NCBI GenBank assembly: GCA_973895155.1
Contig: OZ316891.1
Location: forward strand, 6,200,001-6,264,000
Length of the DNA: 64,000 nucleotides
Origin: Marsupella aquatica
Taxonomy: Eukaryota > Marchantiophyta
Direction: 5' to 3'
The translations under genes were made by a program, and so were the position numbers. A model generated the notes under the pieces. That model saw only the letters and a list, made by a program, of their open reading frames with translations, made no database searches and was not told the DNA's origin. Positions 34,684 through 47,000 of the stretch are shown piece by piece (position 1 is the first letter of the stretch; each line of letters opens with the position of its first letter).

Positions 34684-34995
34684 CTCCTGAATTTGGTAAT
34701 GGATTATGTTCACTTTACACACTTTGCGTTTTTCCCTACTTTAGTGTTAGCATGCTAGGGAAAAAGGCCCTTAAGCCCGCCCCTAAGTGGGAGTTTTACC
34801 AACATGGTAGTGTGTCCATTTTGCCTTAGTTGTGTATACCACATGATCTTGCTACACAACCTTTTCAATGTGTTCATGTGGATACGTGTGGAAATATGAC
34901 TACCATTGGCATTGGATGTACTAAGCTGTACTTTCTGATTTTTTCTGATGGTTATTTTCATCGATGGGTAGTTAGTCTTTCCGATAAGGGACAGG

Positions 34996-35291
34996 CTCGG
35001 GGGTCTTACTATATGGGGACCTCCCCATCGCTTGCGACGTTTTTAGGCCTCGGACCCCCTAAAATGTAAGAATTTTTTTTAATTTTTTAACCCTATGAAG
35101 TTGGAATATTCTTGGAATATTCTAAAAATTGGATTAAAAAGACCCTAATGTTATTATAAGTCTCAAAATTGAATTTAAAAGACCCTATTGTTCTTCTACA
35201 AAAATTCTTAAGTCTTCTCTTAGAACCAATAAAATGACCCTATCCTTCGTCGCATGTGATATGCCATTTTTGTGGAAGTGAAACCCCCGAG
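34996..35291 (+). mobile_element. MITE copy 4 (296 bp), target duplication GGGACAGG
   Basis: Starts CTCGGGGGTCTTACT and ends GTGAAACCCCCGAG. GGGACAGG is duplicated at 34988-34995 and 35292-35299. It is inserted in the copia integrase relic. Confidence 0.92.
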
Positions 35292-35713
35292 GGGACAGGT
35301 ATTCTTCACAAGGCAGATCTACCCCCTTCCCATGTGGGACATGCTCCCATTTTGTTGAGGTTTCTCCTATCATTTTAACAGAGAATGAGGAGAAAGTGCG
35401 TGATAGAATTGCACACTTTCCCACTTTTGAAAACATGTATGAGCTTCTCGGTCCTAGTTCTGATTTAAAGTGGAACCCCCATGTTGCTGCAAGGAATTAA
35501 ATTTCCCTTATGTAAATCTTGAGGATGTCTTTGGGGGCTTTTTTCTAATTTTTATTTTAAAATCTGTGAAACCCCTCGGGCACAACTTTGAACCCATGCC
35601 AAGACCTATGAGTGACCACTATAGACTCTGTCAAGTGAGCTACCACACAACCATGCCTCTTTGGGGACTTTAAAGAAACAAGGAATTGTTACTTGAATGT
35701 GTTGTTAATATAG

Positions 35714-35984
35714 CTTGGGAGCCTCACTCCAAGGGAGGTCCCATATCACGCACAAAGTTTTCAAGTAACAAACACTCTAAAACTAACTCTATATAGAACA
35801 TTCTAGGAATATTCTCACATTTGGTATTAAAAAACCCCTATAGTTCTTATAAGTCTCAAATTTGGATTAAAACACCCATATATTTCTACAACAAACCTTT
35901 TAAAGTCTTCCCCCCCAATTGAATTAAAAAAACCCTTACTTCTTCGTGCGCAATGGGTCGGAAGAAAAGAAGTGAGGACCCCAG
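35714..35984 (+). mobile_element. Diverged member of the MITE family
   Basis: Ends CTTGGGAGCCTCACT and AGTGAGGACCCCAG form an inverted repeat like that of the other copies. The body keeps GAATATTCT, TTCTTATAAGTCTCAAA and AAAGTCTTCC in the same order. The flanks TAATATAG and TAGTGTAG agree at six of eight bases if the right end is 35985. It looks like an older member or a sister family. Confidence 0.65.
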
Positions 35985-37131
35985 GTAGTGTAGACTGTTC
36001 TAGCCTGTAATGATTGTGAATGCATCATTACCCATTTAAGATTCATTGAGACCATTTTTGTAGCCCAAATTGATGTTGTGGTTGAAGATTCATTGGCAGT
36101 TTTAGTGTTTGTAGGTAAGTCTACAAATTCCAGTCCAAACACAAGAGAATTGGCAAAAACCCACTTATTATCAATGGAAAATACAAACACTCTAGGATTG
36201 TCTTTTTCGTAAGTAGGATTTAAGAATACCAATATCTTGAAGCTAGGTAAAAGTCACACAGTCATAAGGTATCATGATATATTTGATTTCTTACCTTAGA
36301 GGCATATATGTGACATTTTTCCTTTGTGCTTGGCACTGCAACATTTTTAAAAATCTGTCAAAACTCAATTTCAATCCGACATCTCTGAGCTAGCTCTAGA
36401 TAGATAATGGTACCGATTTTGGAGGCAAACAGCTCATTGAGTTTTTGGAACCTCATGGATATTGCCTCATCTTATCAGCACCATACCATCATGAGCAAAG
36501 TGGTATTGTGGAGTGATCAGTTGGCATTATTACTCAAATGAATGTGCCTTGCCATGTTAATCAATGCTCATCTCCCAAACAACTATGGCCGCAGGCAATT
36601 GCAACAGCTGTTTGCATCACCAATAGATCTCCTATGGCTGTCAACCCAAGGGATTGCACCTGCACCCTACACAAAGCTCCATCAGGCCTTTGACAGTCAG
36701 CATCACCACAACATTCAACACTTCCGCACCTATGGTGGTACTAGCTGCTTATGTTGACTTCACACTCCGCCTAAGAAACGTCCTCGTGGGGAAAACATGT
36801 TGCATGTGCCCTGTAAAGGGTATCTGATTGGATACCATGCCAATGCATTGAATAACTGTGTGGTTTCCTTCTTCTAATGAGATTGTGTGGTCTTCTTATG
36901 TTCAATTTGATGAGTCTCCCGGCCCGTGCCGCCAAACTCGATCAGGCTATCAACTACATCAATACACTTCACACTACTTCAATTACCAGCAACGACTGTG
37001 TTGAACTGTTTCTTTATCACACCAAAATGTTAGTCTTTACATGGCCGGGGTTTAGGCTAGTGGTGACATTGTTAGTATTGAGGTTTCAGGCAAGGAGGGA
37101 TGTGCTATCAGCGGTTATTTGGCTAAACTAG

Positions 37132-38158
37132 CACTAACAGCACATAATTATATACATGTATAAACTTGTCTATAGTTTCACAGAATAGACAATCTATGTA
37201 TGCATGGAATGAAGGACCTGAACCCTGCCTGAACCTCACAAATCCAGTCTATGCAACAATGATACAAATTTCAGGTGACAATGATCAATAGACAGGTTGG
37301 ACTAATTAGTAAGTGTCAAAAGAATCTAGATTTCCAAGTACTCGAGCTCTAGACTAATATTTCCAACTCATTGATTATGATATATTTAATGGTTTTCCAG
37401 CTCCCCTAATATTGTGCAAATCATTTGAGGCACATTAAGAAAGTCACAATAAGATTGTATGTATCTTGATCACTTGTAAAATGAATGGGGTTCCTTAGTT
37501 GCAAATATTGAAATTGTGTTAGTTTCCTATTGAAGACCTCCATGTCTTCACAGTTTACTAAAGCTACAAAAGCAAAAGAGTAAACTAATTATAGTGTATC
37601 AGTTTTGTAGCTTTTGGGCTAAACTTGCTATAATCCTTTTTTCTTAACAAGTATGCTGACATTTTAACATCTTTAGCCAATAAGGCCAGGGTTACATATA
37701 TAGCAAAATTTGCTAGTTTATCACTCTATTTTCTTCCATATATATACATCAATGAACTACTAACAAATCTAATGAAACATCCAATTGTGTCTCCAACTTG
37801 TGTCAAACGGGGGTTGGAAAGTTATTGCTTGGGCCCAGGTAAACATCAAGACATCTAGAAACAAAGTAAGGGGCCGGGTATTTTGTTTATTTCAGGGAAG
37901 CACTAAGTAGATGTAGCCACTAATGAGGAAGTATAGGAACCATTCAAAAAGTGTCATGTGCCATCACATCTGATTTATCACATTTGATTGCCACATGTCA
38001 AAAAAATATTGGTGTTTTTTCTAGCTTCCAAAGGGGGTTGCTTAATAGGTCTGATTAATTGGGTGGTCAATAAAGATGCATTGCTCTCATGTTGGGTATG
38101 CAAATCCTCTTTCTATAGGTACTTAAGGAAAGTTTTCAATTCCTTAGAATGGCTTTAT
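37132..38158. other. AT-rich intergenic DNA, no supported gene
   Basis: No domain or ordered repeat seen. Confidence 0.5.
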
Positions 38159-38433
38159 CTCGGGGGTCTCACTATATGGAGGCCTTCCCATCATCTGCAA
38201 CAACATTTTGAGGCCTTGGAAACCCCTAAAATGTAAGAAAGAAAATTATTTTCCTATAAATTTGGAATATCTTTTGATGAATTAGACTCATGTTTTATAA
38301 GTCTCAAAGTTGGATTTAAAAGACCCTATTATTCTTTTGAGAAAATTTTTAACCCTCCCCTTAGAATCAATGAAATGACCCCTATCATTTGTTGCATGTG
38401 ATGTGTCATTTTTGTAGAAGTGAAACCCCCAAG
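38159..38433 (+). mobile_element. MITE copy 5 (275 bp, decayed)
   Basis: Starts CTCGGGGGTCTCACTATATG and ends GTGAAACCCCCAAG. Flanks GGCTTTAT (38151-38158) and GGATTTAT (38434-38441) differ at one base. Confidence 0.85.
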
Positions 38434-38540
38434 GGATTTATATCTAATTCACCATGTTATGTTTCATATATTTTGGTTTCCTAAACTGTTGTACTTAGCC
38501 TCTCAACTCAAGGAATCCAAAAATGTGATGGTAAAAAAGT

Positions 38541-38832
38541 CTCACGGGTCTCACTCTATGGATGCCTCCCTATCACCTGCGACGTATTTAGGCCTCGGAC
38601 CCCCTAAAATGTAAGAAAAAAAATTATTTTTCAACCCCTATAAAGTTGGAATATTCTTGGAATATTCCAAAATTTTGGTTATAAAGACCCTAATGTTGTT
38701 ATAAGTCTCAAAATTGGAAAATACCCTATTGTTCTTCTGCAAAAATTCTTAAGTCTTCCCTTCAAACCAATAAAATGACCCTATACTTCGTCGCACGTGA
38801 TGTGTCATTTTTGTGGAAGTGAAACCCCCGAG
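38541..38832 (+). mobile_element. MITE copy 6 (292 bp)
   Basis: Starts CTCACGGGTCTCACT and ends GTGAAACCCCCGAG. Flanks AAAAAAGT (38533-38540) and AAAAAATT (38833-38840) differ at one base. Only 107 bp separate it from copy 5. Confidence 0.87.
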
Positions 38833-41342
38833 AAAAAATTTAACATGTTTTGATATGAAAAAATTTGATCAAAACCAAATTATATGCCTGGTTTTTCTAA
38901 TACAAGGGTCTACAACTAAACTACCATCCTTCCTTTAACATAAAGCCATGGCCTTGCATTCAAATAGTGTGCCATGAGGTGCTCTATTTGAATAGTGTGC
39001 TTGGGGCTGGGCATTGCAAATATTCAAGTTTTGACTAATTATGGGTTTTAATTGTTTGTATTTGCAGGGTGTTGTTCAAAAATGGATGTTGTGTTCAAAT
39101 GTTTGCTTTGTATTTCAATATTGGCATTGTCATATGATTCATGATTTTTTAACCGTTTGTGCTCAATGCTAGTAGAACAATTTATGGACACTCAGACTCA
39201 AACACAACGTCAATATTCAAACACAATGTTGGGCTATACTCAAATTACATTGTGTTATAGAAAAATCCTTTTTCTTATGGAGACCCTTAAAATTGTATTT
39301 TTGAACACATGGGCAATGTGTTTGGGGGAAGAAGGTAGCAAAGTGTTTGGGGGAAGAAGTTATAAAAAATGCAGTGCATATGCATTAACATAATACTCAA
39401 AAGTTGAGGAGGTATTGATGGTCTGCAATGTATCATGTAAGCATGGATTTTTTCCTGATTTGTTAGGATAAACCCAAACAGAGAAAAACTCATTCAATTC
39501 CCTCCCTTCAACAACTCTAGAAGACAACCACTTTAGACCCTTGGAAAACCCTAAAAATTGTAAACCTCAAATGAAGTATGGAAAATACCTCTATGGAGCT
39601 TGGGCTCAATAGATGCCCAAGCTCCCACAATGCCTATGCATTTGTCAAAACCCACCAAAGCAATGGTCACCCTGCATCATATATATTATGTTCCCCAGCC
39701 TCCTATGTTACCATAAACCCTAAATGCCAAAGCTGAGGCTCTTACTCTCATAAATGATCATAATCTGACCCTAAACCCTCACCACTTAAGCCCTCCTATG
39801 TTTATGTAAAGAGCAAATGCCAAAACCCCTCTTACCCTCCTAAATTACCAAAAATTCATATGCCAAATCCCTCTTACCATATGTTAGTACCCAATGCCAA
39901 AGCCAAGGTCTCACCCTCCAAAATTACCATCAGACCCTTAACTCTAAACCCTTAAGCCGTCCTATGTTCCCTCTAAAATAACAAATGCCAAAACCCAAAC
40001 TCCAAACCTCTTATCTTTCTATGTTTCGTCGTGCTAATTAACTATGCTCCATGTATTACCATATTCAAACAAAACCCGAATCGTTTATCTCTCTTAAATT
40101 GGCCATAATCTCAAACAACAATAGGATACACCATCCTTCATATCCCTCCAACCTTAAAACCCCTCCTACGTACCTTAGCTTAAATTAGTCTTACCACTTA
40201 TACACCCGCTTAGGTATACCCCCAACCTTAATTCAAAATTCAAATTCACACATGATGGGTGCAAGAAGAACATCTTCGCAATCTCAGGCGGAAACCTTGT
40301 TGCGAACAAACTACCTTCGCAAATGAAGGCATTTGTGATGCTTTTTGCGAAAGGTTCTGCATTGCAAGTAGAGTTTGCAAACCCTATCTCCATTGACCCT
40401 TGCGAATCCCAAGCGCGGAACGGCCAGGAGAACTATGCATTTTTTTCATTGGAAGAGCAAAGGTTAGGATGTGGGCAGAGTGATGGCAAGCAGAGGAGGT
40501 AGTGCTAGAGGTGATGGAGCTTCTGGTAGCAATGGGGGTAACAGAGGGGGGGAGGACCGACTGCAATCATACCTAGGTAAACCGCAACATCTGAGGGTTG
40601 GGAACTTGAGTTTTCCCACTCCGTTGTAGGTTCACTTGGCACTTGCACCCGGATAAACCTTGGTACCAGCCCTAGTATATTTGGGATATTATATTGTAAA
40701 ACCCACCTGGGAAGATGTCAAATTTTCCTTGTGATATCTACTATCCCACTTGGTATTCCTCTTAAAGTTTTCATCATTTGTTGATTTTTCTAGAAATGTA
40801 ATCTGATTTTTTGCGAGATTTTTCTGGTCTCAGATTTTCCCTTTTTCCATTTTTGTAGCGCCGAGTGAAATGACTAAAGCGTCTCAAGCTCTTCTTTCTA
40901 AAGGTATCAATTATAAGAAATTTGGATGAATACCCACAAAGGTATGGCTTCAAAAGTGTGAGAGGGTACATACTTGACTTTCTATAGTTTCACCTCACAA
41001 CTTAATTTGGTCATATCTTAGTCAATCTTTCATGGTTCTCTTCTCTTTAAATGTAACCAATTTAATGTGCTATGATGAAATATTTTCAATCCACTATTTG
41101 AATTTGATTGCCTTACACATAAAAACATATCAATTCTTGTCACAACTAGTGATGAAGATGTTAAGTATGAATTTCGATCATTTCAAGACTCTCAAGCAAC
41201 TAGATAGGGTCTTTGGATTTGACTTTGAAAAAACAATTGAAAGCTTAGGGGCTCAAAGTTAAGAATGATCTTGTATCTCACTAGTTTTGGATTGAATTTC
41301 TCAATTTACGGCTTGTGTGTTCCAAAAGCCTCATATCCTTGG
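38833..41342. other. No supported gene; degenerate CCCTAAA-like zone at 39.5-40.1 kb
   Basis: 39530-40030 is full of ACCCTAAA, ATGCCAAA and CTCTTACCCTCC words without a fixed period, perhaps a very old satellite or telomere-derived stretch. The rest has no domain-bearing frame. Confidence 0.45.
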
Positions 41343-41834
41343 ATTGAATCCGAAGTGGTATATATGGTATCCCATTTTGTATTCAACTCCTGAACTTACA
41401 CCATGTGCATTCTCACTTCTCATTTGTGTTATTGTGAGATATCGAATGGGATACGAATTATTAATCCCACTTCACATTCAACCTCTGCCTTTCAGACCTA
41501 ACGTGAGAGATATTCAAAGATTGAATACCAAATGCGATACCAGGTATCCCACTTCGCATTCAACATTAAATTTTCTATCTTTTGATTCTAAAATGCGTGT
41601 GATTCACCAGCTGAATGCAATGTGGGATACGCGGTATCCCATTTTGCATTCTACCTTGAATTTCCTATATTTCGCACCTAAATGCTTCATATTTAGAGGT
41701 TGAATGCAAAGTGGGATACCCCATATATGAATCCCACTTTGCATCCAATCTCATTTTCTCACGCTTATGACATTCAACCTGGATTTTTGAAGATTGAATC
41801 CCAAATGGGATACGCTGTATCTCATTTGGGATCC
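41343..41834 (+). repeat. Array of six imperfect hairpins spaced about 90 bp
   Basis: Palindromic modules lie at 41343-41396, 41441-41481, 41521-41563, 41611-41653, 41700-41749 and 41793-41834. The consensus arm is TTGAATGCAAAGTGGGATAC and the other arm is its complement (GTATCCCACTTTGCATTCAA). Loops are short, about 3-10 bases. In module 4, 16 of 20 arm positions pair around a GCG loop. Spacers share words such as ATTCAACCT and AATGCNTCAT. No ORF explains the conservation. Confidence 0.82.
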
Positions 41835-42023
41835 GTCCTCATCATTTTCAAAAGAACATATCATTCTCACTTGTTCTTCCAATCTGATTTGGGAGGATAC
41901 AAATTTGCATAGAGTGCGGATTCCCAAGGAGCAAGAGAATGCGGGAGAAGAAGAAATGAGCGGGAAGATTTGAGTTGGGGCTCTTCTATTTATAGTTTCC
42001 CCTCAACTGCGGTCAGTTTCTAA

Positions 42024-42245
42024 CTTGGGGGTTTCACTTCCACAAAAATGGCACATCACGTGCGATGAAATATATGGTCATTTTATTGATTCAAAGAGAA
42101 GGCTTAAGAATTTTCTGAGACAAACAATATGATTTTTTAAATCAAATTTTGAGACTTATATAAGAACATTAGTTTTTAGGGGGTCCAAGGCCTAAAAACA
42201 TTGCAGACCGTGATGGGGAGGCATTCATATGGTGAGACCCTCGAG
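42024..42245 (-). mobile_element. MITE copy 7 (222 bp, internally deleted)
   Basis: Starts CTTGGGGGTTTCACTTCC and ends GTGAGACCCTCGAG. GTTTCTAA is duplicated at 42016-42023 and 42246-42253. About 75 bp of the middle are missing compared with the full-length copies. Confidence 0.9.
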
Positions 42246-42253
42246 GTTTCTAA

Positions 42254-43865
42254 CCACAGTTTCATTGTAGTCGGTTGAAAGCTATTGTTAAAAAGAATTT
42301 TCTAGGAATATTTTTGACGGGTAAACCGACCTTCAAGTCCCTTTTACTGCATTTCTTTTTTCTTTTTTTTGGAAACTGTGGTGGGATACTAAACCCCCAA
42401 GAATATGGGAACACATATTGTCGGATGTAAAATATAGGTGAGTGCATAACACAAAGATAAACAAAAAATGGTGCACAAGTGCCAGTTCTTATCGATCCCG
42501 GTTGTGATGTACAAAGTCCCTATGAGTTTAAGTTGGATGCACAAAGCAACAGCCAGGCTAGGGCAGGCAGAACCCATGTACTTTGCAAGGTTAATTTGGC
42601 CTTGGGACTCATGAGACAAGCTTGGAGACTTAAGCCACAAGTTCCTATATAAAGTACTCAGGGCAAGCCATTCTAGTAGTACTCATTTCACATAAGTATG
42701 TATATTAATTGTGAACACAAAAGTCAGAGTATATCATATTTTGGGAAATTTTTATTTGTCCAACCTAGTTTGAGTTGTGACAAACGGGATGGAATTCCAT
42801 TATACCCATGTGACCCAGTTATGACGTTGAATGAGTCACATCTCACATAATCCCTTATTTTGGTTTAGGATAAGTAAGTTTGACAGGAATTTCGTCACTC
42901 TTGAAGTTGTCTTTTTGTAAAGCTAGTCAAGTGAATCAATGAAATATGAAATTGTATTTGTTTTGGATGTGCTGGGTTATTGCAAACTATAGAGTGGAAT
43001 ACTGATTCAATTTAATTTTAGTGCTAAGTCCCCAAAAATTTATTTGACTGGTAATGATCACTTATGATGCGGCTAAAAAATGGTGATCATAATTTGATAT
43101 AAATGGAAGCAACTACTGACAACACCCAAATTGACAAACTAGTGCCTATTGATTCTGTCTTGCTATGACTAATTATATGCAATTTTCTAGGAATATCTTT
43201 AATAATAATATTATTATTATTATGAATATTCACTAATATTTAAGAAATTGATATATACGCCAACTAAGTATGCATGGCGGAGCCAGGGGACATTGTCTAT
43301 TTAGTTATGTTTTAAATAAAAATTCATCCTGCGTTTTAAGGAACTATTGTTGTGAATTAAACATTTCTTCCTGTCCTAGGTCTTGTGCTAGATTAGGGTA
43401 TCGGGTGTTTAGCACAATGGCTGGGAGTGTGGAGTTTAGGAGGACACTTGGGTGGGGTTCATCTTTTGTTTTCAGCGTTGGGCCATGTAAGGTAAGGTGG
43501 CAAGTCAGCGTTGTCCTATGGACAGATGTAACCATATTTCTTTTATACTTTATACCGGTTAGTGATAATTTTATACATTATACCGGTTAGTGATAATTTT
43601 ATACATTATTGTTCAAATTTCTGTAAAAGCATTTCTGTAAGAGAAAATAATATAGAAATATTACGTTTTCTCGAACGTTCGTTGTGGGCATTCTAACTCC
43701 TAGCGTCCCAGGAAGTGGAGAGGAGGGGAGAGGAGGCGTAGCATAATCGTGACTACGCGGCTTTGTTTTGTTTATTCTATTCGCGTCTCCACACAACGCA
43801 AGCGCAAGTGTGGACTCGTCAGGTCTAAAGAGTCGAAAAACGGAAGCAGCTGGTCACGTATAATA
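42254..43865. other. Intergenic, no supported gene
   Basis: Contains a short AAT/ATT microsatellite at 43200-43223 and a small direct repeat (TTTATACNTTATACCGGTTA, near 43545-43610). The right end is the upstream region of SIN3-like gene B; no clear TATA box was assigned. Confidence 0.45.
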
Positions 43866-44058
43866 GCCTCCTAGGACGTCGTGGGACGACTGCGGGATCA
43901 GAATTATCGAGCCCATTCGGCGATTGCTGAGCCTGCTGTGTCGTCCGTCTTTCCTGCTGAGCCTCCTAGGACGTGGTGGGACGACTGCGGGATCAGAATT
44001 CATCGAAGCCCATCCGGTGAGTGCTGAGCCTGCTGCGTCGTCCGTCTTTCCTGCTGGG
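43866..44058 (+). repeat. 95-bp tandem duplication in the 5' region of SIN3-like gene B
   Basis: GCCTCCTAGGACGTSGTGGG starts at 43866 and 43961, and the whole 95-bp unit is repeated with few changes through TCGTCCGTCTTTCCTGCTG. It ends about 30 bp before the ATG at 44088, so it probably lies in the 5' leader or core promoter. Confidence 0.9.
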
Positions 44059-44087
44059 AGGAGCAGGAGGCTGGAGGAGGAGAAGCG

Positions 44088-47000
44088 ATGGCGTTTGCAA
44101 TGCACGCAACCCTCGACTATATGTCGTTCGTGAAGAGTAGCTTAAATGACGAGCACAGACATGGTGAATTTTTGAAGGTCATCGAGGACGTCTCACACGA
44201 TTTGAAGGCTCGGAGAATCGACAGAGACGGGGTGGGAGCGAGAGTGAGGCATGTGCTCAGAGGTTACCCGTTGCTCATTGATGGGTTCAACGTGTTTCTC
44301 CCCAAAGAGTACAAGATCTTTCTCAGTCCTGACGAGATACGAGTGAAGAAGAAGCAGCAGGCCCACTTCGACAATGCCATCGACTATCTCAACAAGGTGA
44401 AGACGCGGTTTCAGAGTGACGAGCATGTGTACTGGAAGTTTGTGTCCATCATGATTTGTTGGCGGAAGGGAACCATGTCAATCCAGGAAGTTCAGAAGGA
44501 GGTTATGCATCTCTTCAGTGAGCACTGTGATCTGGTCGACGAGTTCACCCGCGCGCTTTTTCATTTTGCCAGTCCAATATCCTCAATGGAGAAGACCGTC
44601 AGTGCGATGGCTGCACCCGATGCTTCCGAATCACTGAATAGCTCGAGGGGAACGGGCATGTTTGAAGTGGAGGGGCAGTGGCAGACAGCAGGGGAGCAAG
44701 TAGCAAATGCGGCGTCGCAGAGTATTAAGTGTGTTCGAGCTCCGGAAAGAATTAGAGACGAGACGAGTCAGGAAAGGATACCTGTTTCCGAGCTCGAGAA
44801 GGATCAGCAGAAGTCAAAAGATAAGGAGGAGAAAGATGCAGTGGATGAAGGCATGGAGAAGTATCCGGATGACCCGCTGATTGTGTGCTACAAGCGTAAG
44901 ACTGCTCCCCGCTCTGCTCGGCGAGCCAACAAACTGATTCGACAGCAATCTCAGGCGGGGGAAGGTGGAGAAGCAATCGGGGGCCCATCGGGGTCTCCAG
45001 CAGACAACATTCCTTCTTCCAAGCTCGCGAAGGATCAGCAGATCTCGAAAAATGAGAGCAGGAAGAGGGGCGGTGAGGTTGCTTGTAAAGGTGCAGTGGC
45101 TGACGGCAAGGAGAAGGATCCGGATGACTCGCAGTTTCTGCCCAACAAACGTAAGTCTGCTCTGCGACCCACCGAGCTGATTCGACAGCAGTCTCAGGTT
45201 GGCGAAGGTGGAGAAGTAAAGGAGGGCCCATCGGGGTCTCCAGCAGACAACATTCCTTCTTCCAAGCTCGAGAAGGATAAACAGAAGTCGAACGATGACC
45301 CGAACGATGAGCTCGAGAGCAGGAAGAGAAGTGGTAAAGTTGTCTGTAAAGGTGCAGTGAATGACGGCAAGGAGAAGGATCCGGATGACTCGCAGATTTT
45401 GCGCTCCAAGCGTAAATCTGCTCTGCGACCGAACAAGCTGATTCGACAGCAATCTCAGTTTGGAAAGGGTAGAGAAGCAATGCAGGGCCCATCGGGGTCT
45501 CCAGCAGACAACATTCCTTCTTCCAAGCTCGAGAAGGATCAGAAGAAGTCGAACGATGAGCTAGAGAGCAGGAAGAGGGGCGGTAAGGTTGTTTGGAAAG
45601 GTGCAGTGGATGACGGCAAGGAGAAGGATCCGGATGACTCGCAGTTTCTGCCCAACAAGCGTAAGTCTGCTCTGCTACCCACCGAGCTGATTCGACAGCG
45701 ATCTCAGGTTGGCGAAGGTGGAGAAGTAAAGCAGGGCCCATCGGGATCTCCAGCAGACAACACTCCTTCCAAGCTCGAGAAGGATAAGCAGAAGTCGAAC
45801 GATGATCTCGAGAGCAGGAAGAGAAGCGGTAAAGTTGTCTGTAAAGGTGCAGTGAATGATGGCAAGGAGAAGGATCCGGATGACTTGCAGATTTTGCGCT
45901 CCAAGCGTAAATCTGCTCTGCGACCTACCGAGCTGATTCGACAGCGATCTCAGGTTGGCAAAGGTGGAGAAGCAATGCAGGGCCCATCGGGGTCTCCAGC
46001 AGACAACATTCCTTCTTCCAAGCTCGAGAAGGATAAGAAGAAGTCGAACGATGAGCTAGACATCAGGAAGAGAGGCGGTAAGGTTGCTTGGAAAGGTGCA
46101 GTGGCTGACGGCAAGGAGAAGGATCCGGATGACTCGCAGTTTCTGCCCAACAAGCGTAAGTCTGCTCTGCGACCCACCGAGCTGATTCGACAGCGATCTC
46201 AGGTTGGCGAAGGTGGAGAAGTAAAGCAGGGCCCATCGGGATCTCCAGCAGACAACATTCCTTCTTCCAAGCTCGAGAAGGATAAGCAGAAGTCGAACGA
46301 TGAGCTCGAGAGCAGGAAGAGAAGTGGTAAGGTTATTGTTGAAGGTGCAGTGAATGACGGCAAGGAGAAGGATCCGGATGACTCGCACATTTTGCGCTAC
46401 AAGCGCAGGTCTGCCCAGTGGGCCGACGAGCTGATTCAACAGCAATCTCAGGTGGGGGAAGGTGGAAAGGCAATGCAGGGCCCATTCGTGTCTCCCCTGC
46501 AGGAGAATGACGACCAATTCTCGAAGAGTTCGCAGGAGCAGCAAGTTTTGTTCGACAAAGTGGAGGCTCTTGAAATTCCTAGCCTGAAGCCCTCATCACC
46601 TGTCAACAAGGAGAACGATTCAAATGAGGGAATTGCGCAACTCTACCCTTTGAATGGGGAACGCTGTACGCCCAGCTACCGCCTCCTGCCCAAAAACAAC
46701 CCAAAGGTATTTTCAACTCACCACTCAGAGCTAGCTTCTGGAGACCTCACCAACTGCTGCGTGTGTGTGGCACCTAAAAGTGATGACGATATTGTCAAGC
46801 GCAGGAATAAAGATCATTCGAGGAAAGATGCGAGGAGTTTCCGATATGAAGATGCTCGGAATGAGCTCGATGCGCTAGTGGGACGGGCTGCCGATGCAGC
46901 TCAGAAAGTGAGAGACCTATTGGAATACATTAAGGATCCGAAATTCGAACAGCAGAAGCCTACATTTGTCTTAGAAGACCATTTCTCAGCTATCAATTTG

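Larger units (their letters stand above)
34830..37131 (+). pseudogene. Ty1/copia integrase relic, interrupted by two MITEs
   Basis: 34855-34993 reads FQCVHVDTCGNMTTIG and then FLIFSDGYFHRWVVSLSDKG, the first catalytic-Asp region of a copia integrase core. 36406-36520 reads DFGGKQLIEFLEPHGY and APYHHEQSGIVE, the second catalytic region, including the conserved Glu, with a stop straight after. 36590-36660 reads WPQAIATAVCITNRSP, the usual distal integrase helix. Further on, LIGYHANALNN resembles the start of the linker to reverse transcriptase. MITE copies 4 and 8 lie inside it. Many stops: a dead element. Confidence 0.7.

Noticed and set aside
41343-41834. The hairpin array as a CRISPR array
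   Set aside because: Modules differ strongly from each other, spacers share sequence, there are no cas genes, and the context is a plant nuclear genome.
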